Assembly (NCBI GenBank): GCA_024711155.1
Contig: JANJTK010000183.1
Coordinates: forward strand, 1-34,050
Reading direction: 5' to 3'
DNA length: 34,050 nt
DNA from: Burkholderiaceae bacterium
GTDB taxonomy: Bacteria > Pseudomonadota > Gammaproteobacteria > Burkholderiales > Burkholderiaceae_E
How positions within the stretch are numbered: the stretch's first letter is position 1; every line of letters starts with the position of its first letter. The notes beneath the pieces were generated by a model that was given only the letters and a program-made list of their open reading frames with translations, did no database searches and was not told where the DNA came from. Both the position numbers and the translations under genes were made by a program. Below are positions 17,187 through 26,067 of the stretch, in pieces.

Positions 17187-17966
17187 ATGGCGTACGAAAC
17201 CCTGCGTTGCGGTCTCGAGGGTTCGGTGATGCGCGTGACGCTGAACCGCCCCGAGGTGCTCAACGCGATGAACGCCGTCATGCTGCGCGAAGTGAGGGAG
17301 GCACTCGCACGGGCCGCCGCCGACGCGGCGGTTCGCGCGGTCCTCGTCGACTCGGCGAGCGACCGGGCCTTCTCCAGCGGCATCGACGTCGCCTACGTGA
17401 AGGACCTGTCCGATTTCGCGTTGCGCGAGGTCGGTCGCGAACTGCACCGCACGTTTCATGCGCTGCGCACCACCGAAAAGCCCGTCGTCGCTGCGATCGA
17501 CGGCCTCTGCCTCGGCGCCGGGCTGGAGTTCGCAGTGAGCTGCGACTTCATGATCGCCACCGATCGATCGCGCTTCGGGCTGCCCAACATCCACCGCGGC
17601 ATACCGGCCATCGTGGAGGCGGCGATCCTGCCGATCGCGGTCGGGATCCAGGCGGCGCGCGAACTGTGCTATCTGGGCGAGTTCTGGGATGCGGCCCGCG
17701 CGGAGCGGCGCGGGCTGGTCCATTCGGTGCATCGGCCGGCAGCGTTTGGCGACGCCGTCTCGGCACTGTGCGGAAAACTCACCGCGAAGAGTCCGTCGGC
17801 GCTCGCGACGCAGAAGGAGATCATCCACAAGTGGATGACCACCGACCTCGAGTCCGCGATCGACTTCTCGATCAACACGGTGGTGCTGAACTGGCTGACC
17901 CGCGACCAGAAGGAGGGCATGGCGTCCTTCCTGGAGAAGCGCGCGGCGCGCCGCCCCGGAGAATGA
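17187..17966 (+). CDS. Enoyl-CoA hydratase/isomerase family protein 2
   Basis: TLNRPEVLNAMN, FSSGIDVAYV, VVAAIDGLCLGAGLEFAVSCDFMIATDRSRFGLPNIHRGIPAIVEAAIL. Confidence 0.9.
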   Translation: MAYETLRCGLEGSVMRVTLNRPEVLNAMNAVMLREVREALARAAADAAVRAVLVDSASDRAFSSGIDVAYVKDLSDFALREVGRELHRTFHALRTTEKPVVAAIDGLCLGAGLEFAVSCDFMIATDRSRFGLPNIHRGIPAIVEAAILPIAVGIQAARELCYLGEFWDAARAERRGLVHSVHRPAAFGDAVSALCGKLTAKSPSALATQKEIIHKWMTTDLESAIDFSINTVVLNWLTRDQKEGMASFLEKRAARRPGE

Positions 17967-17967
17967 C

Positions 17968-18849
17968 GTGGACGAGGCGATCGTCACCTGCGCCCTGACC
18001 GGCGCGCAGCAGGGCAAGGCGACCAATCCCGCGCTGCCGGAGCAGCCCGACGAGATTGTCGCGCAGGGACTCGAGGCGTGGCGCGCGGGCGCGTCGATCC
18101 TGCACCTGCACGCCCGCGATCCGGCGGGACGGGCAACGGCCGACGTCGGTGTCTTCCGGACCATCGTCGAGGGACTGCGCACCGGGGGATGCGACGCGGT
18201 GCTGAACCTGTCGACCGGAGGGGCGGTGGCGGGGCTCGCCCTGGAGGCCCGGCTCGGTGTCGTGATCGAACTCGAGCCGGAGATCGCCTCGTTCAGTGTC
18301 GGCAGCGGCTGCCTGCTGGGGCGTCGCGATCCGCAGGCCCGGCGGTGGGTCAACGACCGCGTCGTGCCGCTGTTCGCCTCGCACGCGGAACTCGAGCGCG
18401 TCGCGCGGTTGTTCGCGGCGCACGGCACCCGGCCCGAACTCGAGGTCTATCACGCCGGAATGCTCAACAACGTCGAAGCGCTGCACGCGCTCGGACTGCT
18501 CGAGGAGCCGCTGCTGGTCAACATCGTGATGGGCATTCCGGGCGAATGCACGCAGCCGACGGTGAAGAACCTGCTTCACCTGGTCGAGGGGCTGCCCGCG
18601 AGCGCTCGATGGCTGGTCTCGGCGATCGGCGCGCGCAACCACTTCCGCATGCTGGGCGCGTGCATCGCGATGGGTGGGCACGTGCGGGTCGGCATGGAAG
18701 ACAACGTCTACGTGGCGCCTGGACGGCTCGCGCGCTCCAACGGCGAGATGGTCGAGAAGGCCGTGCGCGTGCTGCGCGAACTGGGCGTCGAGCCCGCGAG
18801 CCCGGCGCGGACGCGAACCCTTCTGAACCTCAAAGGGAGACGAGAATGA
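17968..18849 (+). CDS. BKACE family beta-keto acid cleavage enzyme (DUF849, 3-keto-5-aminohexanoate cleavage enzyme-like)
   Basis: ILHLHARDPAGRATADVGVFRTIVEGLR, NLSTGG, GIPGECTQPTVKNLLHLVEGLP, SAIGARNHFRMLGACIAMGGHVRVGMEDNVYVAPGRLARSNGEMVEKAVRV. Confidence 0.92.
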   Translation: MDEAIVTCALTGAQQGKATNPALPEQPDEIVAQGLEAWRAGASILHLHARDPAGRATADVGVFRTIVEGLRTGGCDAVLNLSTGGAVAGLALEARLGVVIELEPEIASFSVGSGCLLGRRDPQARRWVNDRVVPLFASHAELERVARLFAAHGTRPELEVYHAGMLNNVEALHALGLLEEPLLVNIVMGIPGECTQPTVKNLLHLVEGLPASARWLVSAIGARNHFRMLGACIAMGGHVRVGMEDNVYVAPGRLARSNGEMVEKAVRVLRELGVEPASPARTRTLLNLKGRRE

Positions 18850-19724
18850 CCCGTGAACGGATCTCGATCGATGCCTGGGCCACTTACATCAGCCCGGAGG
18901 GCGCGAAGCGCTGGCCCGAGGAGTTCCTCCACATCTTTCGCAAGTACCGAAGCCCCGAGATCATGGTCAGGGGGCAGGCGATCGAGTCGATGATCGCGGA
19001 GATGGACGCGGCCGGCGTCGAACGGGTCGTGCTGTCCGCCTTCTATCACCGGGACATCCCGGTGGTCACGAACGACGAAGTAGCGGCCTTCGTGCGTCGC
19101 TATCCCGACCGGTTCGTCGGTGCCGGGACCGTCAACGTGATGCGCAAGCCGATGGAGGTCGCGCGGGAGGTCGAGCGACTGGTGAATGAACTCGACATGG
19201 TTGCGATCCGCCTCGAGCCGTACATGGTCGGCGACGGCATGACCGGGTTGCCACCCAACGACAAGCACTACTGGCCGGTGTACCTGAAGTGCTGCGAGCT
19301 CGGCGTCCCGGTGGCGATCCAGATCGGTCACACCGGCCCGTTGTTGCCCTCCGAGTGCGGCCGGCCGATCTACCTCGACGAGGTCGCGCTCGCGTTTCCC
19401 GAACTGACCATCATCGGCTGCCACCTCGGCCAGCCGTGGCACGAGGAGATGATGACGCTCGCGTGGAAGCACCCGAACCTTTACGTCGAGACCTCGGCGC
19501 GCGCGCCGAAGCTCTGGCCGGCCTCGTTCGTCGATTTCGCGCGGGGCTGGGGCCGCGACAAGGTGATCTGGGCCACCGACTACCCGTTGCTGACCTTCGA
19601 ACGCACGCTGGCCGAACTCGAGGCGCTCGGACTGGAGCCCGAAACCTTCCGCAAAGTAGTGCGCGATAACGCAGTGCGCGCATTCGGACTCGACCGGCGC
19701 CACGTGGAGGGTGGGCGGCCATGA
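18846..19724 (+). CDS. Amidohydrolase-2 (ACMSD-like) family protein without the N-terminal HxH metal motif
   Basis: ATGA overlap; RISIDAWATYISPEGAKRWP, FVGAGTVNVMRKPMEVAREVERLV, VPVAIQIGHTGPLLPSECGRPIYLDEVALAFPELTIIGCHLGQPWHEEMM, VIWATDYPLLTF. Confidence 0.87.
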   Translation: MTRERISIDAWATYISPEGAKRWPEEFLHIFRKYRSPEIMVRGQAIESMIAEMDAAGVERVVLSAFYHRDIPVVTNDEVAAFVRRYPDRFVGAGTVNVMRKPMEVAREVERLVNELDMVAIRLEPYMVGDGMTGLPPNDKHYWPVYLKCCELGVPVAIQIGHTGPLLPSECGRPIYLDEVALAFPELTIIGCHLGQPWHEEMMTLAWKHPNLYVETSARAPKLWPASFVDFARGWGRDKVIWATDYPLLTFERTLAELEALGLEPETFRKVVRDNAVRAFGLDRRHVEGGRP

Positions 19725-20506
19725 CGGACAAGCTGACGACGTCGGTGCGCGACGGGGTGTGCACCATCACGCTGAACCGGCCGGAGCGGCTCAACGCGAT
19801 CGACCTGGAGATGCTCGAGGCGCTGATCTCGGCGCTCGACACCTGTGCGACCGACACGGCGGTGCGCACCGTCGTGCTGCGCGGCGCCGGGCGGGTGTTC
19901 TGCGCCGGCGCCGACATCGGCCAGATGATCGAGCGCACTCCCGACGAGTGGGAGCGGATCGTGCAGCGCTACCTCGATCCGGTCCGCCGGATCGCTGCCA
20001 TCGACAAGCCGGTGCTTGCCTGCCTGCACGGCGATGTCGTCGGCGGCGGGCTGGGCCTCGCGATGGCCTGCGACATGCGGGTCGCCGCGCACGGTTCCCG
20101 GTTCTGCGCGCCGTTCATCAAGCTGGCGCTGGCAGGCTGCGACATGTCGGCGGGCTACTTCCTGCCGCGGCTCGTGGGCATGGGGATGGCAACCGACATG
20201 ATGATGACTGGGCGCTTCGTCGACGCCGACGAGGCGCTCAGGGCCGGTCTGGTCAACCGCCTGGTGCCGCAGGACGACCTCGAGCGCGAGACGGATCTGC
20301 TCGCGGGTGCGCTCGCCCGCGGACCTGCGTCGGCGCTCGCGGTGACCAAGCGTGCGATCCGCCGCTCGGTCGATCGCGACATGGGGGCGGAGTTCGACTA
20401 CGAGGTTTTCGTGCAGGTGCAGGCGCTGCAGAGTGCCGACCATCGCGAGGGCGTCGCCGCGTTTCTCGCGCGGCGGGCGCCGCGCTTCGACGGGGCGCCT
20501 CAATGA
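19721..20506 (+). CDS. Enoyl-CoA hydratase/isomerase family protein 3
   Basis: ATGA overlap; TLNRPERLNAIDLEM, FCAGADIGQMIERTPDEW, VLACLHGDVVGGGLGLAMACDMRVAA, FIKLALAGCDMSAGYFLPRLVG. Confidence 0.92.
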   Translation: MTDKLTTSVRDGVCTITLNRPERLNAIDLEMLEALISALDTCATDTAVRTVVLRGAGRVFCAGADIGQMIERTPDEWERIVQRYLDPVRRIAAIDKPVLACLHGDVVGGGLGLAMACDMRVAAHGSRFCAPFIKLALAGCDMSAGYFLPRLVGMGMATDMMMTGRFVDADEALRAGLVNRLVPQDDLERETDLLAGALARGPASALAVTKRAIRRSVDRDMGAEFDYEVFVQVQALQSADHREGVAAFLARRAPRFDGAPQ

Positions 20507-21645
20507 CCGACGCGCTGCTGTCCGGGGACGAGCGCCAGTTCCGCGACAGCGTTCGGGCCTTCGTCGATCGCGAGGTGGTGCCGAATGCGGCGCGCTGGGA
20601 CGCCGAGGAGCGCTACCCGCGCCAGATGCTGCGCCGCTTCGGCGAACTCGGCTGGCTCGGGACAGCATTCCCTGAATCGGTCGGCGGAAGCGGCGGCGGT
20701 GCGGTCCATTACGCGCTGTTGTGCTCGGAGCTGGCGCGCGGATCGGCGGCGGTCGCGCTCGGGCTCTACGTGCACACGGCGCTCGGGGCCGCTGCCTTGC
20801 TGCACCTGGGGAACCCCGCGCAGCAGCAGCGTCTACTACCCGAGGCGTTGCGGGGCGAGCGCACCCTGTGCTGGGGCTACGCCGAGGCCGGCGCCGGCGC
20901 CGACGTCTCGACCGTCCGCACGCGGGCCAGGCGCGACGGAGGCGACTGGGTGCTCGATGGGGCGAAGCTCTACATCACGAACGCGACCTTCGCCGACACC
21001 ATGCTGATCGTGGCCTCGACCGCACCGGACCAGGGGCTCAAGGGCCTTTCGCTCTTCGTTGTCGATCGGGGTACGCCCGGATTGAGTGTCGGTGCACCGT
21101 TGAAGAAGCTCGGCATGGGGGCCTCGGAGATGGCCGAGATCGTCTTCGACGGCTGCCGGATCCCGCACGAGAACCTGCTGGGCCAGGAGAATCGCGGATT
21201 CCTCCAGGCAATGAAGGTGCTCTCGCTGGGGCGCGTCGCGAGCGCCGCTTTCGGCGTCGGGCTCGGGCGGGCGGCGCTGGAAGCCGCAATCGCCTACGGG
21301 CGGGAGCGAGTCCAGTTCGGTCAAGCAATCGTGCGGCATCAGTACGTGCGCTTCACGCTCGCCGACATGGCGACACGGCTCGAGGCGGCATGGCAGCTGT
21401 CGCTGGCGGCAGCGCGGCTGATCGACGCCGGCGCGCCGTTCGACCGCGAGGCGTCGGTGGCCAAGCTCTTCGCGAGCGAAACCTGCACCTGGATGTGCGA
21501 GCGGGCGCTTCACCTGTCGGGCGCGCAGGGCCAGATGCGCGACAGCCCCGCGCAGCGCTTCTACCGCGACTGCAAGGTGCTCGAGCTCGGCGAGGGAACG
21601 AGCGAAGTCCAGCGCGAGACGATCGCGCGTCATCTCGGGATCTGA
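20503..21645 (+). CDS. Acyl-CoA dehydrogenase (second, EGT-type)
   Basis: ATGA overlap; GYAEAGAGADVSTVRTRA, GAKLYITNATFADTMLIVA, KKLGMGASEMAEIVFDGCRIPHENLLGQENRGF, RVQFGQAIVRHQYVRFTLADMATRLEAA, LGEGTSEVQRETIARHL. Confidence 0.93.
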   Translation: MTDALLSGDERQFRDSVRAFVDREVVPNAARWDAEERYPRQMLRRFGELGWLGTAFPESVGGSGGGAVHYALLCSELARGSAAVALGLYVHTALGAAALLHLGNPAQQQRLLPEALRGERTLCWGYAEAGAGADVSTVRTRARRDGGDWVLDGAKLYITNATFADTMLIVASTAPDQGLKGLSLFVVDRGTPGLSVGAPLKKLGMGASEMAEIVFDGCRIPHENLLGQENRGFLQAMKVLSLGRVASAAFGVGLGRAALEAAIAYGRERVQFGQAIVRHQYVRFTLADMATRLEAAWQLSLAAARLIDAGAPFDREASVAKLFASETCTWMCERALHLSGAQGQMRDSPAQRFYRDCKVLELGEGTSEVQRETIARHLGI

Positions 21646-21655
21646 GGGGTCGGGA

Positions 21656-22291
21656 ATGGGAATAGCCGAACGAAGGGAGCGCGAGCGCGAGGCGCGCCGG
21701 CGGGCAGTGCTGGAGGCAGCGCGCGGGCTGCTGCTCGAGCGCGGCTTCACCGGCACGACGACCAAGCTGATCGCCGAACGCTGCGAGTTCTCCGAGGCGA
21801 CGCTCTTCTTCTACTTCCAGAGCAAGGACGAGATCCTGGTCTCGCTGCTGTTCGAGGGGATCGAGTTCTGGTCCCGGGGACTGAGGCGCATCGAGGCGCT
21901 GGACCTGCCCGCGGAGCAGAAGCTGCTCCGGCTGTGGCGGTACTTCGGCGAGGTGCGTGCCGAGCATCCAGAGTACTTCCACCTGTCGGCCTACCTGGCC
22001 CAGCCGCGCGCCGCCGAGAACGTGGCCGACGAGGTGAAGGCGGAAGTGATGCGCCGCTCCGGCGAGAACTTCGCCCTGCTCGCAGAGATCGTCCAGAAGG
22101 CGACCGGCGCGACCAACGGACGGCTGGCCGCGGATCTGCTTTGGGGCGCGTTTCTCGGGCTGATGGCATTGCGCGATTCGCGCGGTTGGCTCGGCGCGAA
22201 GTCGCATCCGAGCGACCGCGAACTGGGCGCCGCGTTGCACCTGTTGCTGGACGGATTGCTCCCGGGAAGGGCGCGAGGGGGGGGACGATGA
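21656..22291 (+). CDS. TetR family transcriptional regulator
   Basis: HTH RRAVLEAARGLLLERGFTGTTTKLIAERCEFSEATLFFYFQSKDEIL. Confidence 0.92.
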   Translation: MGIAERREREREARRRAVLEAARGLLLERGFTGTTTKLIAERCEFSEATLFFYFQSKDEILVSLLFEGIEFWSRGLRRIEALDLPAEQKLLRLWRYFGEVRAEHPEYFHLSAYLAQPRAAENVADEVKAEVMRRSGENFALLAEIVQKATGATNGRLAADLLWGAFLGLMALRDSRGWLGAKSHPSDRELGAALHLLLDGLLPGRARGGGR

Positions 22292-23328
22292 CGACGATGC
22301 TGGCCGCGCGCCTCGTGAGTCCCGGACAGCCGCTGAACATCGAGGAGGTGCCGCGGCCTCGACCCGGAGAGGACGAGGTCCTGTTGCGGGTCGAAGCGTG
22401 CGGGTTGTGCGGCACCGACCTGCATCTCGCGGTGGTGGGCGACATTCCAGTCGAGCGGGTCCCGATCACGCTCGGCCACGAGGGCGCCGGTGTCGTCGCC
22501 GCGCTCGGCTCCGGGGTGCGCGAGTTCGCGATTGGCGACCGCGTCGCGATGTTTCCGGCGGCGTTCTGCGGCAAGTGCCGTTTCTGCCTCGCGGGCCGGC
22601 ATTCGCTGTGCGACGCGTCGCGGGTCTATGGAATGGCGCGCGACGGTGCGCTCGCCGAGTACGTCGTCGCACCCGCGCGAACCCTGATCCCGATTCCGGA
22701 CGGGGTGTCGTCCGAACTGGCCGCGATCGTCACGGACGGCGTCTCGACGCCGTTTCACGCGCTGCGCAGTCGCGGCCGACTCGTGGCGGGCGAGTCGGTC
22801 GCGGTGTTCGGGTGCGGCGGCCTCGGTACGCACGCGATAATCCTGGCCCGCCTGATGGGTGCCGGGCGAATCGCCGCCATCGACGTCGATGCGAGCGCCC
22901 TCGAACGGGCGCGCAGACTCGGCGCGGACCTCGTGCTCGACGCCAGCGCAGGGGATCCGGCAAAGGCGATCCGTGCCGGGTTCGGCCGCGGCGCGGACCT
23001 CGCGCTGGAGTTCGTCGGAAAGGTGGAGACGGCCGAGGCCGCCATCCGCGCGCTCGACAAGTCGGGGCGCGCGGTGCTGGTCGGGGTCGGTGCGGGCCGT
23101 CCGGCGCTTCCCGCGCTGCTGGCCTTCGTCGGGCGCGAGCAGTCGGTGCTGGGTTCGTTCGGCATGGATCGCGCCGACATCGAAGACCTGCTCTCGATGG
23201 TCGCGGACGGCCAACTCGATCTCTCCGCCTCGATCAGCGGGCGCTACGCGCTTTCCGACGTGAACGCGGCGTTGCAGCGCCTGTGCGACAAGAGCGGCGG
23301 CGTCGTGCGCATCGTGGTCCGAACCTGA
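22288..23328 (+). CDS. Zinc-dependent (MDR) alcohol dehydrogenase
   Basis: ATGA overlap; ACGLCGTDLHL, ITLGHEGAGVVAALG, structural Zn CGKCRFCLAGRHSLC, VFGCGGLGTHAIILARLMGAGRIAAID. Confidence 0.93.
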   Translation: MTTMLAARLVSPGQPLNIEEVPRPRPGEDEVLLRVEACGLCGTDLHLAVVGDIPVERVPITLGHEGAGVVAALGSGVREFAIGDRVAMFPAAFCGKCRFCLAGRHSLCDASRVYGMARDGALAEYVVAPARTLIPIPDGVSSELAAIVTDGVSTPFHALRSRGRLVAGESVAVFGCGGLGTHAIILARLMGAGRIAAIDVDASALERARRLGADLVLDASAGDPAKAIRAGFGRGADLALEFVGKVETAEAAIRALDKSGRAVLVGVGAGRPALPALLAFVGREQSVLGSFGMDRADIEDLLSMVADGQLDLSASISGRYALSDVNAALQRLCDKSGGVVRIVVRT

Positions 23329-23337
23329 GCCGGCGGG

Positions 23338-24231
23338 TTGGCCGTGACTCCGCTCGCCGAGTTCGCGCAGCAGATCGTCAGCGGCGTTGCGCTCGGCTGC
23401 ATCTACGTCCTGGTCGCGCTCGGCTTCGTCCTGATCTACAAGGCGACCGAGGTCGTCAACTTTGCGCAGGGCGAACTGATGATGCTCGGCGCGTTCTTCG
23501 GTTACACGTTCGTCGTCCTGCTGGAATTCCCCTTCTGGCTCGGACTGGCTGCGGCGGTCGCGTGCATGGCTGCCCTGGGAGGGCTCATCGACCGCGTCGT
23601 GGTACGACCGATCGTAGGCCAGCCGGTGTTCGCGATCGTCATCGTGACGATCGGCATCGGATTCGTCGCGAGAAGCGTCGTGAGCTTCGTGCCGGGCTGG
23701 GGCGTCGACACGCGGGCGCTCGAGACCCCGTTCACCGGCAAGGTCGCCGCCATCGGGCCACTGGCGGTCAGCCACGACCAGATCGCGGTCATGGCGACGA
23801 CCGTCGTGCTCGTGGCCACGCTGTTCCTGTTCTTCCGGCGCACCCGGCTCGGCATCGCGATGCAGGCGGCGTCCCAGAATCACCTTGCGGCCTACTACGC
23901 CGGAATCCCGGTACCGCGGATCTTCTCGATGATCTGGGCGATCAGCGCTGCCGTGTCGGCCGCCGCCGGCATGCTGCTCGCGCCGATCGCGTTCGTGCAC
24001 GTCAACATGGGGATGATCGGCCTGAAGGCCTTCCCGGCGGCGGTGCTCGGCGGCTTCGGGAGCATCCCGGGCGCGATCGTCGGTGGCCTGGTGATCGGCG
24101 TGGTCGAGTCGCTCGCGGGCTTCTACCTGCCGGAGGGATTCAAGGACGTCGCGGCCTACGTGGTGCTCCTGGCCGTGCTGGCGGTCCGGCCGCAGGGGCT
24201 GTTCGCGTCGCATGCCGGCAAGAAGGTGTAG
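23338..24231 (+). CDS. livH: Branched-chain amino acid-type ABC transporter permease LivH (TTG 23338 or GTG 23344 start)
   Basis: QQIVSGVALGCIYVLVALGFVLIYKATEVVNFAQGELMMLGAFF; LivH-family C-terminus VVLLAVLAVRPQGLF. Confidence 0.93.
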   Translation: MAVTPLAEFAQQIVSGVALGCIYVLVALGFVLIYKATEVVNFAQGELMMLGAFFGYTFVVLLEFPFWLGLAAAVACMAALGGLIDRVVVRPIVGQPVFAIVIVTIGIGFVARSVVSFVPGWGVDTRALETPFTGKVAAIGPLAVSHDQIAVMATTVVLVATLFLFFRRTRLGIAMQAASQNHLAAYYAGIPVPRIFSMIWAISAAVSAAAGMLLAPIAFVHVNMGMIGLKAFPAAVLGGFGSIPGAIVGGLVIGVVESLAGFYLPEGFKDVAAYVVLLAVLAVRPQGLFASHAGKKV

Positions 24232-24234
24232 CGG

Positions 24235-25311
24235 ATGCACGTCGAGCTGAAGACGAGCTTCGACCAGGACCTGCGCGTTTTCGGGCACCGCGGGGTCGCC
24301 CTCTGGTACGTCGCGCTTGCGGTGGCGGCGATCGCCGCTCCGCTCGTGCTCGGCACCTATCCGGTGTCGCTGCTGGGGTTCGTCTGCGTCTACGCGATGG
24401 CGGGGCTGGGAATGATGCTCCTCGCAGGCTACGCCGGCCAGGTCTCGCTGGGGCACGCGGCGTTCCTCGCCGCGGGCGCCTATGCAGAGGCGATTCTCGC
24501 GGCACACGGATGGCCGTTTCCGGCGAGTTTCCTGGCCGCGGGTGCGGTCGCCGCCCTGCTCGGCGTGGTGATCGGCCTGCCGGCGTTGCGGATGAGCGGG
24601 ATCTACCTGGCCGTGGCGACGCTCGCTTTCGCCTTCATCGTCGAGGAAGTGCTCGCCCGCTGGGAGTCGGTCACGCGCGGCAACAACGGCTTTCCCGTGC
24701 CGCCGCTGTCGGTCGGTCCGGTCACGATCGACGCCGAATGGAAGCTCTACTACCTCGCGCTGGGGTTGCTGGCCGTCGCGCTGCTCGGAGCGCGCAACCT
24801 GCTGCGCTCGAAGACGGGGCGCGCGCTGATGGCGCTTCGCGACAGCGAGATCGCCGCCCAGAGCATGGGGGTCGCGATTGCGCGCACGAAGCTGGTCGCG
24901 TTCGCGCTCAGCGCGGCCCTCACCGGCTTCGCCGGGGCGCTGTACGCGCACAAGATCCAGTTCCTGAGCCCGGACCAGTTCACGATCGTCGCGTCAGTCG
25001 AACTGCTCGTGCTGGTGCTCGTCGGCGGGCTGGGCTCGCTTCACGGCGCGGTGCTCGGCGCAGCGTTCATCGTCGCGCTGCCGCAGGCGATCGTGCTCGT
25101 AAAGGGGCTGACCGGACTCTCGGCGGCGAGCCAGGCGGGTCTCGACGCCGGTGTGTACGGGATCGTGCTCATCGTGTTCATGCTCTACGAGCCCCACGGC
25201 CTGTATGGGCGCTGGGTGAAGGTCCGGGCATACCTCGAGCTGTTCCCGTTCTACCGACGCGCGACGTTCAGGCGCCAGCGGTCCTACGCGCGCACGGAGC
25301 GGCTGCGATGA
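24235..25311 (+). CDS. livM: ABC transporter permease LivM
   Basis: YAMAGLGMMLLAGYAGQVSLGHAAFLAAGAYAEAIL; RALMALRDSEIAAQSMGV. Confidence 0.93.
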   Translation: MHVELKTSFDQDLRVFGHRGVALWYVALAVAAIAAPLVLGTYPVSLLGFVCVYAMAGLGMMLLAGYAGQVSLGHAAFLAAGAYAEAILAAHGWPFPASFLAAGAVAALLGVVIGLPALRMSGIYLAVATLAFAFIVEEVLARWESVTRGNNGFPVPPLSVGPVTIDAEWKLYYLALGLLAVALLGARNLLRSKTGRALMALRDSEIAAQSMGVAIARTKLVAFALSAALTGFAGALYAHKIQFLSPDQFTIVASVELLVLVLVGGLGSLHGAVLGAAFIVALPQAIVLVKGLTGLSAASQAGLDAGVYGIVLIVFMLYEPHGLYGRWVKVRAYLELFPFYRRATFRRQRSYARTERLR

Positions 25312-26066
25312 ACTGCCTCGAAGTCGAGGACCTCTCGCTCGCGTTCGGGGGCGTGCAGGCGCTCTCCGGCGTGAGCTTCGGTGTGCGCCGCGGGGAGGTG
25401 TTCAGCATCATCGGTCCGAACGGCGCCGGCAAGACCACGATCTTCAACGTCATCAGCCGCATCCATGCGCCGGACCGGGGAAGCGTGCGCTTCGACGGGC
25501 AGGACCTGGGCCGGATCGCGCCGCACGCGGTGATCGGGGCCGGGATCGCACGCACGTTCCAGAACCTCGAGCTCTTCGAGCACGCCACGGTGCTCGAGAA
25601 CCTGCTGCTCGGTCGCCACGCGCGCTTCTCGACGTCGCTCGCGGCCGAACTCGTCTTCAGCCGCTCCGTGCGCCGCGAGGAGCACCTTCATCGGGAGCGC
25701 GTCGAGGAAGTGATCGAATTCCTCGATCTGCAGCCCTGGCGCGACGCGACGATCGGCGCGTTGCCATACGGCGCACGCAAGATCGTGGAGCTCGGGCGCG
25801 CGCTGGCCTCGGATCCGACGCTGTTGCTGCTCGACGAGCCGTCGTCGGGTCTCAACGTCGAGGAAACGCAGGAGCTGGCCTTCTGGATCAGCGACATCCG
25901 GCACGACCTCGGCATCACGGTGATGATGATCGAGCACGACATGGCGCTGGTCGGCGAAGTGTCCGACCGCGTGCTGGCGCTCAACTACGGCCGCACGCTG
26001 GTCGAGGGCACGCCGCAGGAGGTCCAGCGCCACCCCGACGTGGTCCACGCCTATCTGGGGCAATGA
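25308..26066 (+). CDS. livG: ABC transporter ATP-binding protein LivG
   Basis: Start in ATGA overlap; IIGPNGAGKTTIFNVISR Walker A, ARTFQNLELFEHATVLENLLLGRHAR, LPYGARKIVELGRALASDPTLLLLDEPSSGLN. Confidence 0.95.
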   Translation: MNCLEVEDLSLAFGGVQALSGVSFGVRRGEVFSIIGPNGAGKTTIFNVISRIHAPDRGSVRFDGQDLGRIAPHAVIGAGIARTFQNLELFEHATVLENLLLGRHARFSTSLAAELVFSRSVRREEHLHRERVEEVIEFLDLQPWRDATIGALPYGARKIVELGRALASDPTLLLLDEPSSGLNVEETQELAFWISDIRHDLGITVMMIEHDMALVGEVSDRVLALNYGRTLVEGTPQEVQRHPDVVHAYLGQ

Positions 26067-26067
26067 C

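Noticed and set aside
21991-24951. 986-aa - strand ORF and other long antisense ORFs (for example 1806-3467, 3445-5217, 5145-6983, 16257-18428)
   Set aside because: They lie opposite confidently identified genes, are rich in Arg/His/Asp/Gln/Gly with no recognisable domain, and are the expected shadow ORFs of GC-rich coding DNA.
22398-26066. 1222-aa + strand ORF as a giant fusion protein
   Set aside because: Only the part from 25308 is real (LivG); the rest is an off-frame reading across Zn-ADH, LivH and LivM.
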